From positions 1,816,001-1,880,000 of the forward strand of contig NZ_CP141608.1 in assembly GCF_035581345.1 (NCBI RefSeq): DNA of 64,000 nucleotides. The letters are read 5' to 3'. Origin of the DNA: Pseudomonas sp. JQ170C. GTDB taxonomy: Bacteria; Pseudomonadota; Gammaproteobacteria; Pseudomonadales; Pseudomonadaceae. How positions within the stretch are numbered: position 1 is the stretch's first letter; every line of letters starts with the position of its first letter. Positions 34,030 through 41,508 of this stretch are shown here, piece by piece. Position numbers and translations under genes: made by a program. A model generated the notes under the pieces. That model saw nothing but the letters and a program-made list of their open reading frames with translations, was not told where the DNA came from and searched no databases.

Positions 34030-34263
34030 ATGCCAGAGAAAGAAAGACCTGTTGACGCGGTGGTCCGCTTGGCTGGGGGGCAGGCTGAATTAGCCCGCCG
34101 CTGCAATACAAGCCAACCCCGCATTTGGCAGTGCGTGCACCGGAATCAGCGCGTTCCTGCTGACCTTGTTATCCCATTTGAGAAGGCTGTTGGCGCTCAA
34201 GTTACTCGCCATCAGCTCCGTCCGGACCTCTACCCGGAAGAGGACGCCAGCTCTCCATGTTGA
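34030..34263 (+). CDS. Cro-like regulator (YdaS family type)
   Basis: 77 residues. DAVVRLAGGQAELARRCNTSQPRIWQCVHRNQRVPADLVIPFEKA is the compact helix-turn-helix of YdaS/Cro proteins. Divergent from the repressor across the OR array. The ATG at 34030 is the natural start; the frame is open upstream through the repressor gene only as a shadow. Expected to shut off PRM during lytic growth. Confidence 0.85.
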   Translation: MPEKERPVDAVVRLAGGQAELARRCNTSQPRIWQCVHRNQRVPADLVIPFEKAVGAQVTRHQLRPDLYPEEDASSPC

Positions 34264-34273
34264 GGTCAATTGT

Positions 34274-34299
34274 CGACTACCCGGCACTGCGCCGGTAGT
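34274..34299 (+). other. Hairpin after the cro-like gene
   Basis: GACTACC and GGTAGTC pair, with a further GGC/GCC stem and one bulged C, ten bases after the stop. No T-run. Position suits an antitermination or nut-like RNA element, but this is speculative. Confidence 0.35.
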
Positions 34300-34344
34300 C
34301 GTGCGCCTTGGCTGGTGATTCATCCAGTACCCAAATCGCAGGCA

Positions 34345-34375
34345 CAAAAAAGCCGGTGGCTAGACCGGCTTCTTC
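34345..34375. terminator. Hairpin with flanking A- and T-rich tracts, tR1-like
   Basis: AGCCGGT/ACCGGCT with GGCTAG loop. On the plus strand the tail is TCTTC (weak); on the minus strand it is a T6 run (strong). Lies between cro and the replication genes, where lambda has tR1. Confidence 0.55.
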
Positions 34376-34397
34376 AAAACACTCAACGAGGTGGATT

Positions 34398-34502
34398 ATG
34401 CACACCGCATTCGATACAGGCAACACCCACCCTCCCGCGGCAGGTCCTGCCGTTGCGCAAAACCTTTCACGTCAGGCTATGTCGTCGCGAGGTGCTGTGT
34501 GA
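34398..34502 (+). CDS. Small phage peptide (34 residues)
   Basis: Encodes MHTAFDTGNTHPPAAGPAVA and 14 more residues after a good GAGGTGG site. Its stop overlaps the GTG of the replication gene (GTGTGA), so it may serve to couple translation. No family recognised. Confidence 0.45.
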   Translation: MHTAFDTGNTHPPAAGPAVAQNLSRQAMSSRGAV

Positions 34503-35218
34503 GCACTATCGTAATGAGCGCTTGTTGGCCTTTGCAGGGGATGACCCCAGCACAGAAGGCAGTGTTGATTTCGTTGGCAGACAACTCAAACGACGAGGGA
34601 GTTTGCTGGCCGTCGGTGGCTCGTATTGCTGAGCGGACCTGCCTTACAGAGCGCTCTGTTCGTTACGCGCTGCGCTGGCTTGAGGAGGCCAAGATTCTCA
34701 CTGCGCACATGCGGGCCGGGCGTTCGACCTGGTACACCGTTAGCCCTTACAGCTATGACCCCGGCAGCAAATGCCCCCCGGCAGCAGATGCCGAGGTACC
34801 CCGGCAGCAAATGCCCCACACCCCGGCAACAGATGCCCCACACCCCGGCATTAAATGCCCCCAGAACCGTAAGGGAACCATCAAGGAACCGTCAGGATCT
34901 TCCGCGAGCACTCGCGACGAATCGAAAACGGCACCGGTCGACAAGATCGTGGAGTTGTTCAACGAGCTCCTGCCAGAGCTGCCTCGCGTTGTCCTGGTCA
35001 ACAAGGACCGCAAGTCGAAGATTCAAGCTCGGTGGGCTGAGAGCCCTGTCCACCAGGATCTCGATTTCTGGCGTGACTTCTTCGGCATGGTCCAGGCCAG
35101 CGATTGGCTGATGGGCCGGGTAGGGGGCCGAGACAACAAGCCATTCCGCTGCAACTTCGACTGGCTTGTCGCGCCGACCAACTTCGTCAAGGTGGTAGAG
35201 GGAAATTACCATGCGTGA
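34499..35218 (+). CDS. O-like phage replication initiator with helix-turn-helix
   Basis: 239 residues from GTG (VSTIVMSACWPLQGMTPAQKAVLISLADNSNDEG), with GAGG six bases upstream; an ATG five codons later is an alternative. Residues about 18-85 form a winged helix (HTH_36 type: GVCWPSVARIAERTCLTERSVRYALRWLEEAKIL). A low-complexity linker encoded by five iterons follows, then a C-terminal domain (VDKIVELFNELLPELPRV, FWRDFFGMVQASDWLMGR) typical of helicase-loading phage replication proteins. Overlaps the DnaB-like gene by eight bases. Confidence 0.82.
   Translation: MSTIVMSACWPLQGMTPAQKAVLISLADNSNDEGVCWPSVARIAERTCLTERSVRYALRWLEEAKILTAHMRAGRSTWYTVSPYSYDPGSKCPPAADAEVPRQQMPHTPATDAPHPGIKCPQNRKGTIKEPSGSSASTRDESKTAPVDKIVELFNELLPELPRVVLVNKDRKSKIQARWAESPVHQDLDFWRDFFGMVQASDWLMGRVGGRDNKPFRCNFDWLVAPTNFVKVVEGNYHA
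34759..34858 (+). repeat. Five iterons within the replication gene, probable phage origin
   Basis: CCCCGGCAGCAAATGC-type 16-base units begin at 34759, 34776, 34799, 34821 and 34843. Each holds a GGCA...TGCC dyad and the last four are 22-23 bases apart, about two helical turns. The encoded linker (PGSKCP, RQQMPHTP, TDAPHPG) changes reading frame of the repeat, so conservation is at DNA level. Lambda ori sits in gene O in the same way. Confidence 0.75.
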
Positions 35219-36590
35219 TCCGTACAGCATCGAGGCCGAGCATGGCCTTCTGGGTGCGATGATGATTCGCCCCGAGCTGATCGACACCCTGAGCGACGAT
35301 CTTTCGCCAGAGTCGTTCTACTTCGTCGAAAACGCCGAAGTGTTCCGGGGAATCATAGCTGTCCGGGCTATGGGCAAAGCTGTGGACTTCCTGACCGTTG
35401 GCGAGCAGATCGGCAGCCTGCCGAATGGCGACCGCGCCCTGGGTTACTGCGCCGAGATTGTGAACAACACACCGAGCGTGGCCAGCGCTAAGACTTATGC
35501 AGGCCTTGTCCGGGAAAGGGCGATTGAGCGGGCGCTGTACAGCCTCGGCGAGCAGGCCATGGAAATTGCTCAAGGCACGGAGGACGTCCAGGCTAAGATC
35601 GCAGCAGTCCAGGCTGCTGCCATGTCGATCGACTGCGGCGCGGGCGATGACGACATCGTCAAGGCGGGCGATGTGATGGCCGACCAGATTGACGTCTGGC
35701 AGGAGAGGCACGACCGACACGCACGCGGCGAAACCCTCATTGGTATTTCCACCGGTTTGAAGGACCTGGACGACAAGCTGGGCGGCCTGCAGCCCGATAA
35801 CCTGTACGTGGTTGCTGGGCGTCCAGCCATGGGCAAGACAACCTTGGCCATGGGGTTCGTCGGCGAGGCCTCGATCCGGCAGAAGAAGTCATCGCTGGTT
35901 ATCAGCCTAGAGATGAACAAGGGTCAACTCATTGATCGCTTGGTCGCGTCCGAAGGGCGAATCCCGCTGAACTTGGTCAAAAACGGAACCGCCTGCCAAG
36001 ACCACGGTACCGAACTTTCTGCCGCTGCGGGCGCCATCAAGTTCGCACCGCTGTACATCGCCGACAAGGCCGGCTCGTCGATTGGCCGCATTCGTTCCAT
36101 GGCCCGCCGGCACAAGATGCGTTACGGCCTGGACCTGCTGATGATCGACTACTTGCAGCTCATCGAAGGTGACGGCGGCAACCGCACCGAGGAAGTCAGC
36201 AGCATCAGCCGCGGCTGCAAACTGCTGGCCAAGGAACTCGGAATCCCGGTGGTGCTGCTCAGTCAGCTCTCGCGCAAGTGCGAAGAGCGCCCCAACAAGC
36301 GTCCGGTGCCGTCCGACTTGCGCGAGTCTGGCGCCATCGAGCAAGACGCGGACGTGATCCTCTTCGTGTACCGCGACGAGGTCTACCACGAAAACACCGA
36401 AGCCAAGGGTATTGCCGAGATCATCATCGGCAAGGGTCGTGACGTGGAGACCGGTACCGTGCGCACCGCGTTCCTGGGGCAGTACAACCGCTTTGAAAAC
36501 CTGGCGGCAGGGTGGGTGCCACCACCCAAGGCGCAACCCGAGAAGGTAACCCCGCTGTCTCGCCGCTACGCCAACAAGGATCGCTTCTGA
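35211..36590 (+). CDS. Replicative DNA helicase, DnaB-like
   Basis: 459 residues. N-terminal DnaB domain (YSIEAEHGLLGAMMIRPELID), then the RecA-like helicase with Walker A GRPAMGKTTLA, Walker B LLMIDYLQLI and the terminal VPSDLRESGAIEQDADVILFVYRDE. A phage-encoded helicase loaded by the preceding initiator at the iteron origin. Replaces the lambda P/host DnaB arrangement. Confidence 0.93.
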   Translation: MRDPYSIEAEHGLLGAMMIRPELIDTLSDDLSPESFYFVENAEVFRGIIAVRAMGKAVDFLTVGEQIGSLPNGDRALGYCAEIVNNTPSVASAKTYAGLVRERAIERALYSLGEQAMEIAQGTEDVQAKIAAVQAAAMSIDCGAGDDDIVKAGDVMADQIDVWQERHDRHARGETLIGISTGLKDLDDKLGGLQPDNLYVVAGRPAMGKTTLAMGFVGEASIRQKKSSLVISLEMNKGQLIDRLVASEGRIPLNLVKNGTACQDHGTELSAAAGAIKFAPLYIADKAGSSIGRIRSMARRHKMRYGLDLLMIDYLQLIEGDGGNRTEEVSSISRGCKLLAKELGIPVVLLSQLSRKCEERPNKRPVPSDLRESGAIEQDADVILFVYRDEVYHENTEAKGIAEIIIGKGRDVETGTVRTAFLGQYNRFENLAAGWVPPPKAQPEKVTPLSRRYANKDRF

Positions 36591-36793
36591 TGGCCGATCC
36601 GATGTTGATGTCGCCCGATCTCACCGAATACCGCTGGGCCCTTTACGCCTGCGGGCATCGTCTGGATCTCACCAGCCAACCACACCCGCCCGTTGGCCTG
36701 TACCGCGACGAGGAGTCAGCGCGCATCCATGGCCTGCGCATGTGGCCATCCACCTTCACTGTCATTGATCTCTATGGAGACGACCATCTGTGA
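36590..36793 (+). CDS. Small phage protein
   Basis: 67 residues from the ATG overlapping the helicase stop (TGATG). Contains YRWALYACGHRLDLTSQPHPPVGLYRDEESARIHGLRMWPSTFTVIDL. Unknown function. Confidence 0.6.
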   Translation: MADPMLMSPDLTEYRWALYACGHRLDLTSQPHPPVGLYRDEESARIHGLRMWPSTFTVIDLYGDDHL

Positions 36794-37218
36794 CCCCGTG
36801 CAAACCAAAGCTGTTCCCCGGCAAGAAGACCCGAGCCAAGCCCGTCGATCGCGAGGGGCAGGAGCAGGCCGCGCTGATGAAAGAGTTGCAGATCCGCTTT
36901 CCCCAGGCCTACAAGTTGATCTACCACGTCCCGAACGGTGGGCATCGGGTCAAGGCCGTGGCCGCCAAGCTGAAGGGGCAGGGCGTCAAGGCCGGCGTAC
37001 CTGACCTGGTGCTGCCCATGGCACGCGGCGGTTACTTCGGCCTGTACATCGAGTTCAAGGCCAAGCCGCCGTTCGATGCGCCGGTATCGCCCAGCCAGGA
37101 TGCCTTTCTGCAGCTACTGACGAGCGAGAACTACCTGGCCATCGTGTGCCGGGGCAACATCGACGCGGTCGAGGCCATTCGAGCCTACCTGTTCCTGCCC
37201 GCCACGGTGGCCGCATGA
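36790..37218 (+). CDS. VRR-NUC domain nuclease
   Basis: 142 residues, GTG start overlapping the previous stop. PD-(D/E)xK fold of the VRR-NUC type: basic N-terminus, YHVPNGGHR, GVKAGVPDLVLPMARGGYFGLYIEFKAK with the catalytic Asp, Glu and Lys. Probably a structure-specific nuclease in phage DNA recombination or junction resolution. Confidence 0.88.
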   Translation: MTPCKPKLFPGKKTRAKPVDREGQEQAALMKELQIRFPQAYKLIYHVPNGGHRVKAVAAKLKGQGVKAGVPDLVLPMARGGYFGLYIEFKAKPPFDAPVSPSQDAFLQLLTSENYLAIVCRGNIDAVEAIRAYLFLPATVAA

Positions 37219-38513
37219 GTGCAACCCGAGAAGTGAAACTGAGCGAGGCCGAGGTGCGCCGCCAGGCCGCCGACAAGTCGGTGCGCGACCTGCGCGACCC
37301 GCGTCACCCCGGTCTGTACCTGCGCTTCTGGAGTAACCGCGATCGCGGCACCTGGCACCTGGTGCGCGGCAAGAAGTGGGTGCCGATTGCGCGCTGGCCG
37401 GAACTGGGTGTGGCGGCGGTGCTGGCCGAATTGCCCGCGCTGCGTCAGCGCTTGATGCGCGACCCGGCCACCGCGCCGGTCGCCTCGGGCATGGGCACCG
37501 TGGGCCAGCTGCTCGACTGGTACGGTAGCCGAATGGCCCGCGACCGCTCGCTGTCGGTGAAGCGCAAGGCCGGTGCGCGGTCCGCCATTGCCCAGCACCT
37601 GAAGCCACGGCTGGATGACCTGGCCCTGACCGATGTTACTGCCGACGCGCTGGACAAGCACCTGATGTGGCCGTGCCAGGCCGAGGTGTCGCTGTCCTAC
37701 CTGCGGCAGATGTTCGCGCTGCTCCTGACTGCTTTCCGCCTGGCCCTGCAATTGGGGCTGATCGACCGCAACCCAATGGCTGGGATGCGCTTCAACGACT
37801 TCACCAAGGCCAAGATCCTGCCCAAGGCGGCCCGCCTGCGCGACGTGCAGTTACCCGAGCTGATGCAGCAGCTGGCCCAAGCCTTCGAGGCGGCCCCCGG
37901 TGACGCCATGCTGGCCCTGATGATGCTGGCCCACGGCTCCCGGATCGGCGAGACCCGCATGGCGCGCTGGAACGATATCTCTCTGGCGGCGGCCGAGTGG
38001 TTCATCCCGGCGGCGAACACCAAGACCCGTACCGAGCACCGCCTGCCACTGACCGCCCAGGTCGAGGCACTGCTGGTTCGGTACCGGGCTATTCAGCAGG
38101 GCCAGGGCTACGAGGGCGTCTACCTGTTTCCGAACCGTCGCGGCCTGTCGTTGAGCGAGACCCAGGCCAGTGCCGTGTTCACCCGCCTGGGGCAGGGCGA
38201 GTGGACCAGCCACGACCTGCGCAAGGTATCCCGCAGCACTTGGACCGACCTCGGCATCGACGGCCACATCGGCGAGATGCTGCTGAACCACACGCTGGGC
38301 AAGATCGCCAGCACCTACATCCACACCCAGGCCATGCAGCAGCGTCGGGCCGCCCTGGAGAAGTGGCATGCCTGGCTTGATCAAGTTGGCTTCGTAGCCA
38401 TCCACCGCCTTACCAAGGCCTTATTTGAAAATTCGCAGAATTCGCCACAGGCCGCACAGGACTTGGCGTCGAGCGACCTAACCGCATTTGTAACTGGCGA
38501 GGATTTGAAATGA
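37215..38513 (+). CDS. Second tyrosine recombinase
   Basis: 432 residues. Catalytic Arg in LAHGSRIGETRMARW, Lys in NTKTRTEHRLPL, HxxR in SHDLRKVSRSTW, His in LLNHTLGK and Tyr in ASTYIHT. It has its own core-binding domain (residues about 90-190) and a C-terminal extension of about 60 residues. Distinct from the integrase at the left end and placed among replication genes, so it may resolve multimers or act in recombination rather than integrate. The start is at the ATGA overlap. Confidence 0.9.
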   Translation: MSATREVKLSEAEVRRQAADKSVRDLRDPRHPGLYLRFWSNRDRGTWHLVRGKKWVPIARWPELGVAAVLAELPALRQRLMRDPATAPVASGMGTVGQLLDWYGSRMARDRSLSVKRKAGARSAIAQHLKPRLDDLALTDVTADALDKHLMWPCQAEVSLSYLRQMFALLLTAFRLALQLGLIDRNPMAGMRFNDFTKAKILPKAARLRDVQLPELMQQLAQAFEAAPGDAMLALMMLAHGSRIGETRMARWNDISLAAAEWFIPAANTKTRTEHRLPLTAQVEALLVRYRAIQQGQGYEGVYLFPNRRGLSLSETQASAVFTRLGQGEWTSHDLRKVSRSTWTDLGIDGHIGEMLLNHTLGKIASTYIHTQAMQQRRAALEKWHAWLDQVGFVAIHRLTKALFENSQNSPQAAQDLASSDLTAFVTGEDLK

Positions 38514-38713
38514 TGGTTTTGCTTTGCAAGCGCACGCGCCTCGCCGTGAATCCTGTTGATGTCAGCGCAGTGTTCATTGCCAGCAGTAACGGATATCGGG
38601 AGCTGGAGGTAAAGATGCGCACTGGTGACGCGTACCGGGTTCGTCATCAGCCTGAGTGCTTGGACGGTGATGACATCTATCAAGTCCACAAGCAGTTGAT
38701 GGAGGCTCAGTGA
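38510..38713 (+). CDS. Small phage protein
   Basis: 67 residues (MMVLLCKRTRLAVNPVDVSAVFIASSNGYRELEVKM and on), beta-strand rich. ATGA overlaps with both neighbours. Resembles short phage proteins with one repeated strand unit; function unknown. Confidence 0.6.
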   Translation: MMVLLCKRTRLAVNPVDVSAVFIASSNGYRELEVKMRTGDAYRVRHQPECLDGDDIYQVHKQLMEAQ

Positions 38714-39027
38714 AGAAGAGTCACGGCCCAGCCTTCAAGAAGGAAGCGATCGAGCTGGCTCAGTGCCCGGCGTGCAAGGGGAAGGCGGTCACCAAGAGCA
38801 TGTTTTATGAGCTGGCCTGCACTGGCTGCAACGCATCGGGCTGGGTAGCTGCAGTGACCGGGGAGGCTCTGCCACTGGAAGAGCTGGTCACCCAATTAAG
38901 CCTGCGCCTGCAGGTCGCGCAGCGACACATCAACGAATTGAAGAACCCTCGGGTCACTGGGCCGGAGGCGCTGTATCTGGACGGTAATCGGCGCGGGGGC
39001 GGCGGTACCAACTTCACTGGAGATTGA
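38710..39027 (+). CDS. Zinc-ribbon phage protein
   Basis: 105 residues, GTG start. CPACKG and CTGCNASGW form a four-cysteine zinc ribbon, followed by a helix and a disordered end (GNRRGGGGTNFTGD). Similar layout to small Lar/NinX-type phage proteins, but not assignable. Confidence 0.65.
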   Translation: MKKSHGPAFKKEAIELAQCPACKGKAVTKSMFYELACTGCNASGWVAAVTGEALPLEELVTQLSLRLQVAQRHINELKNPRVTGPEALYLDGNRRGGGGTNFTGD

Positions 39028-39038
39028 GGGGGAAGGAC

Positions 39039-39602
39039 ATGGGTATCTATAAAGACGTAATGAGCACGCTGGTCCGTGTACTGGCTGCCGACAACATCGA
39101 CAACTCAACCAAGCAGCACTGGCAAAAGCTGATCGATGCCGGCCTGCGCTCGGGTGGTACTGCCAGCACCATCTCGGTCCGCGACAAGTTTGACTATGAC
39201 TGCTGCCTGCATGCGCTGCTGCATCGTGAGCTGGCACCTGCTCAGTGGGATGTGTTGATTGCTAAGTATTCGACGCATAAGGCCAACAAGGTTGCCGCGA
39301 TCGGTCGCCTTATCAGTCGCATGAGCTCGCCGGCGCCTCAGCTGTTCATCTACAAAGCGGTCACCGCTTGGGCCATTCCTAAGTTGCGCGGGATGCAGGT
39401 CGGCAAGCGGTCCACTGACATGATCGTGCTGCCGCCTGAGTTCTACGACATGAACACCTGGGATGTGGAGGGTAAGCCGGAGTCGACGCGCCGTCGTTGG
39501 AAGACCGGGATCGGCAAATGCCTGGAGGTCTTAGAGGAGGCCGCCGTGGTGCACGCCACCGAGATTTTCGACCGGGAAGAAATATTCATCGATGCTGCTT
39601 GA
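39039..39602 (+). CDS. Last gene of the rightward early operon, possible late regulator
   Basis: 187 residues from MGIYKDVMSTLVRVLAADNID, preceded by GGGGGAAGGAC; a start five codons earlier is possible. All-helical, basic, with VLPPEFYDMNTWDVEGKPESTRRRWKTGIGKCLEVLEEA near the end. It is directly before a terminator and the late genes, the place of lambda Q, so a Q-like antitermination role is conceivable. That is positional inference only. Confidence 0.6.
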   Translation: MGIYKDVMSTLVRVLAADNIDNSTKQHWQKLIDAGLRSGGTASTISVRDKFDYDCCLHALLHRELAPAQWDVLIAKYSTHKANKVAAIGRLISRMSSPAPQLFIYKAVTAWAIPKLRGMQVGKRSTDMIVLPPEFYDMNTWDVEGKPESTRRRWKTGIGKCLEVLEEAAVVHATEIFDREEIFIDAA

Positions 39603-39670
39603 CCATGATGGCGGAATGATCGTAAATTAACACCATCATGTCGATCTTGCGCGTTATGAGAGTCGATCAG

Positions 39671-39701
39671 AAAAAGCCCGGGCACTGCGTCGGGCTTTTT
39701 T
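39671..39701 (+). terminator. Intrinsic terminator between early and late regions
   Basis: AAAAAGCCCG and CGGGCTTTTT pair around a 10-base loop with a T-run. A late antiterminator would need to pass it, or a cargo promoter follows. Confidence 0.85.
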
Positions 39702-39758
39702 GTGGATAAACCATGCTCTGTATGGCAGTTTGACATCTCCTTAATGTGGAGATTAGAA

Positions 39759-40244
39759 ATGTCGGTTTTTAAAGAGTTATCGCACTGGCGTGCTGAGTAC
39801 AATGCGGCTCGCATGGAGCAGCTGAATCGTCTTTCAGATCGAGCTCAGCGGCTTGTAGGTGCCCTTCAGAACTATTTGGGTTTGGATTCGCCGCACTGGG
39901 TTAACCCCAAAGACGGCGTTGTTATGAATTATGTCCGCATGGGTTCGGGGTCGCCTCAACACTTCGAGGAGAAGGGGCGTCATGAACTCAGCAGCATCGA
40001 TGGCGTTATGGCCTTCTCGGTTGCGATTACGCTTGAAAACGCACCAGATCAGTACCCTAAAACGCACCATGTTTTCCAGCTAGAAGTGATTGCTAGGCAG
40101 GGTGGATATGAGTTCTCTAGCCGAGACTTCGATGGTTCGTTCTTAGTCGGTGCGACAGAAGAAGCCGACCACGCATATGAAGGTGTTTGCACTGCAATCG
40201 TCAATGAACTCAAAAAGAGTTACGACGTGGGTCGGGTCTTCTGA
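39759..40244 (+). CDS. Isolated prophage gene between two terminators, unknown function
   Basis: 161 residues from MSVFKELSHWRAEYNAARMEQL, with GGAG about nine bases before the ATG. Strand-rich middle (DGVMAFSVAITLENAPDQYPKTHHVFQLEVIA). Lower GC than the neighbours and flanked by terminators at 39671 and 40263, the layout of a moron (extra gene with its own expression). No family recognised. Confidence 0.6.
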   Translation: MSVFKELSHWRAEYNAARMEQLNRLSDRAQRLVGALQNYLGLDSPHWVNPKDGVVMNYVRMGSGSPQHFEEKGRHELSSIDGVMAFSVAITLENAPDQYPKTHHVFQLEVIARQGGYEFSSRDFDGSFLVGATEEADHAYEGVCTAIVNELKKSYDVGRVF

Positions 40245-40262
40245 CTGTTGACGCGATTATTG

Positions 40263-40287
40263 AGCCCGCCTTGAGCGGGCTTTTTTA
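40263..40287 (+). terminator. Intrinsic terminator
   Basis: AGCCCGC/GCGGGCT around CTTGA, followed by six T residues. Confidence 0.85.
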
Positions 40288-40317
40288 TTCATCACTCCCC
40301 GAGAGGGAGGAACCGGA

Positions 40318-40641
40318 ATGGCCCTTATGCCTGAGAAAGATCCTGGCCTTTGGGCCGCTGCGATCGCCTGGCTGGTTGCGCACCAGCCCCAGCTGACCAC
40401 CGGTGTCATAGCCGCTGCCGTGGCCATGTGCCGAGTGATCTATGGCGGCGGTCGAGGGCGCAAGATTGTCCTTGAGGGTGCAATCTGTAGCCTGATCGCC
40501 ATCAGCCTGCTGCCGGTGCTGGAGTATTTTGCGCTTCCTCCCAATCTCTCGGTCTTCGCCGGCTGCATGGTCGGCTTCATCGGGGTAGAGAAGCTGCGCG
40601 ATTACTCCGACCGGTTCATGAGCCGCAAGGTTGAGGGCTGA
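40318..40641 (+). CDS. Phage holin (lambda family type)
   Basis: 107 residues with three hydrophobic segments (LWAAAIAWLVA, LTTGVIAAAVAMCRVIYGG, GAICSLIAISLLPVLEYFAL and a further CMVGFIGV) and a basic end. Matches phage_holin_3 proteins that open the inner membrane for the endolysin. GGGAGGAAC before the ATG. Here it precedes the terminase, far from the endolysin at 62448. Confidence 0.82.
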   Translation: MALMPEKDPGLWAAAIAWLVAHQPQLTTGVIAAAVAMCRVIYGGGRGRKIVLEGAICSLIAISLLPVLEYFALPPNLSVFAGCMVGFIGVEKLRDYSDRFMSRKVEG

Positions 40642-40955
40642 TGGCTACCGGCTCATCCTGGCATCACCTGTACAAGACCAAGCGCTGGTATCGGTTGCGC
40701 TGGCATCAGCTTCAGGCTGAGCCCCTGTGTCGGTTGTGCACTGCGCTGGGGCGAGTGACAGCAGCCAACACCGTCGACCACATCAAGCCTCACAAGGGCG
40801 TCGAGTCGTTGTTCTTCGATGCCACCAACCTGCAGTCGCTGTGCAAGCACTGCCATGACTCGATCAAGCAACGGCTGGAGAAGACCGGTCACCTGGTTGG
40901 GCACGACCTGTCGGGAGTACCGCTCGATCCGAATCACCACTGGAATGTCGGTTGA
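40641..40955 (+). CDS. HNH endonuclease
   Basis: 104 residues. HNH fold with CRLCTALGRVTAANTVDHIKPHKG and NLQSLCKHCHDSIKQRL, four cysteines for zinc. In HK97-like phages an HNH protein next to the terminase is needed for genome packaging at cos. The 127 bases that follow may contain cos. Confidence 0.9.
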   Translation: MATGSSWHHLYKTKRWYRLRWHQLQAEPLCRLCTALGRVTAANTVDHIKPHKGVESLFFDATNLQSLCKHCHDSIKQRLEKTGHLVGHDLSGVPLDPNHHWNVG

Positions 40956-41082
40956 GGCACGTCGCAGGCCCGTTGCGGCACGCCAGTACCCCAGGGGGGA
41001 GTCAAAATGCGGCGACTCCGCTGGATAGGACCGCCCTCGACCCTCTTCTCTCATTAATCCGTAGAATTTTTGGAAAAAACCG

Positions 41083-41508
41083 ATGGCAGTTCGAGGCAAA
41101 AAATCAGTTGCCTCCATGGCTGTCGCGTCGCCGGTTGGGATCGACAATCGGCTGGCACCTCCCTTTCAGTTGACCCCGGCACAGAAGGCCGAGTGGGTCC
41201 AGATTGTCAATGCCAGGCCTGCGGATTGGTTCGGTCCCGAGCACTCCTCGATGCTGGTGCAGTTCTGCCGGCACAAAGTGCAATCAGACCTCATTGCTCA
41301 ACAGGTCGAAGAGTTTGAGCCGGAATGGCTTCTCGAGGATGAAGGCCTGAAGCGCTTCGACAAGCTTGGTGCAATGCTCGAGCGCGAGACCCGCGCTATG
41401 AATGCGCTGCTGCGTTCGATGCGCCTCACCCAGCAAAGCCTGGTCCGGGCGGACAAGGCGGTAGCCACACAGAAGGGACGCAAGCCATGGCAGTCAAGCG
41501 ACGACTGA
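41083..41508 (+). CDS. Terminase small subunit (P27 family)
   Basis: 141 residues: basic N-terminus, LTPAQKAEWVQIVNARPADWFGPEHSSMLVQFCRHK, helical middle and RLTQQSLVRADKAVATQKGRKPWQ end. Recognises the packaging site and regulates the large subunit. Overlaps the terL start by 22 bases in another frame. Confidence 0.85.
   Translation: MAVRGKKSVASMAVASPVGIDNRLAPPFQLTPAQKAEWVQIVNARPADWFGPEHSSMLVQFCRHKVQSDLIAQQVEEFEPEWLLEDEGLKRFDKLGAMLERETRAMNALLRSMRLTQQSLVRADKAVATQKGRKPWQSSDD

Noticed and set aside
34270..34632. 120-codon plus-strand frame across the cro to replication gene interval
   Set aside because: It spans hairpins and the start of the replication gene in another frame; no binding site or domain.
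34750..34862. Possible CRISPR-like array
   Set aside because: Repeats are 16 bases with 1-7 bases between them and lie in a coding frame of a replication gene; they are iterons, not repeats with spacers.
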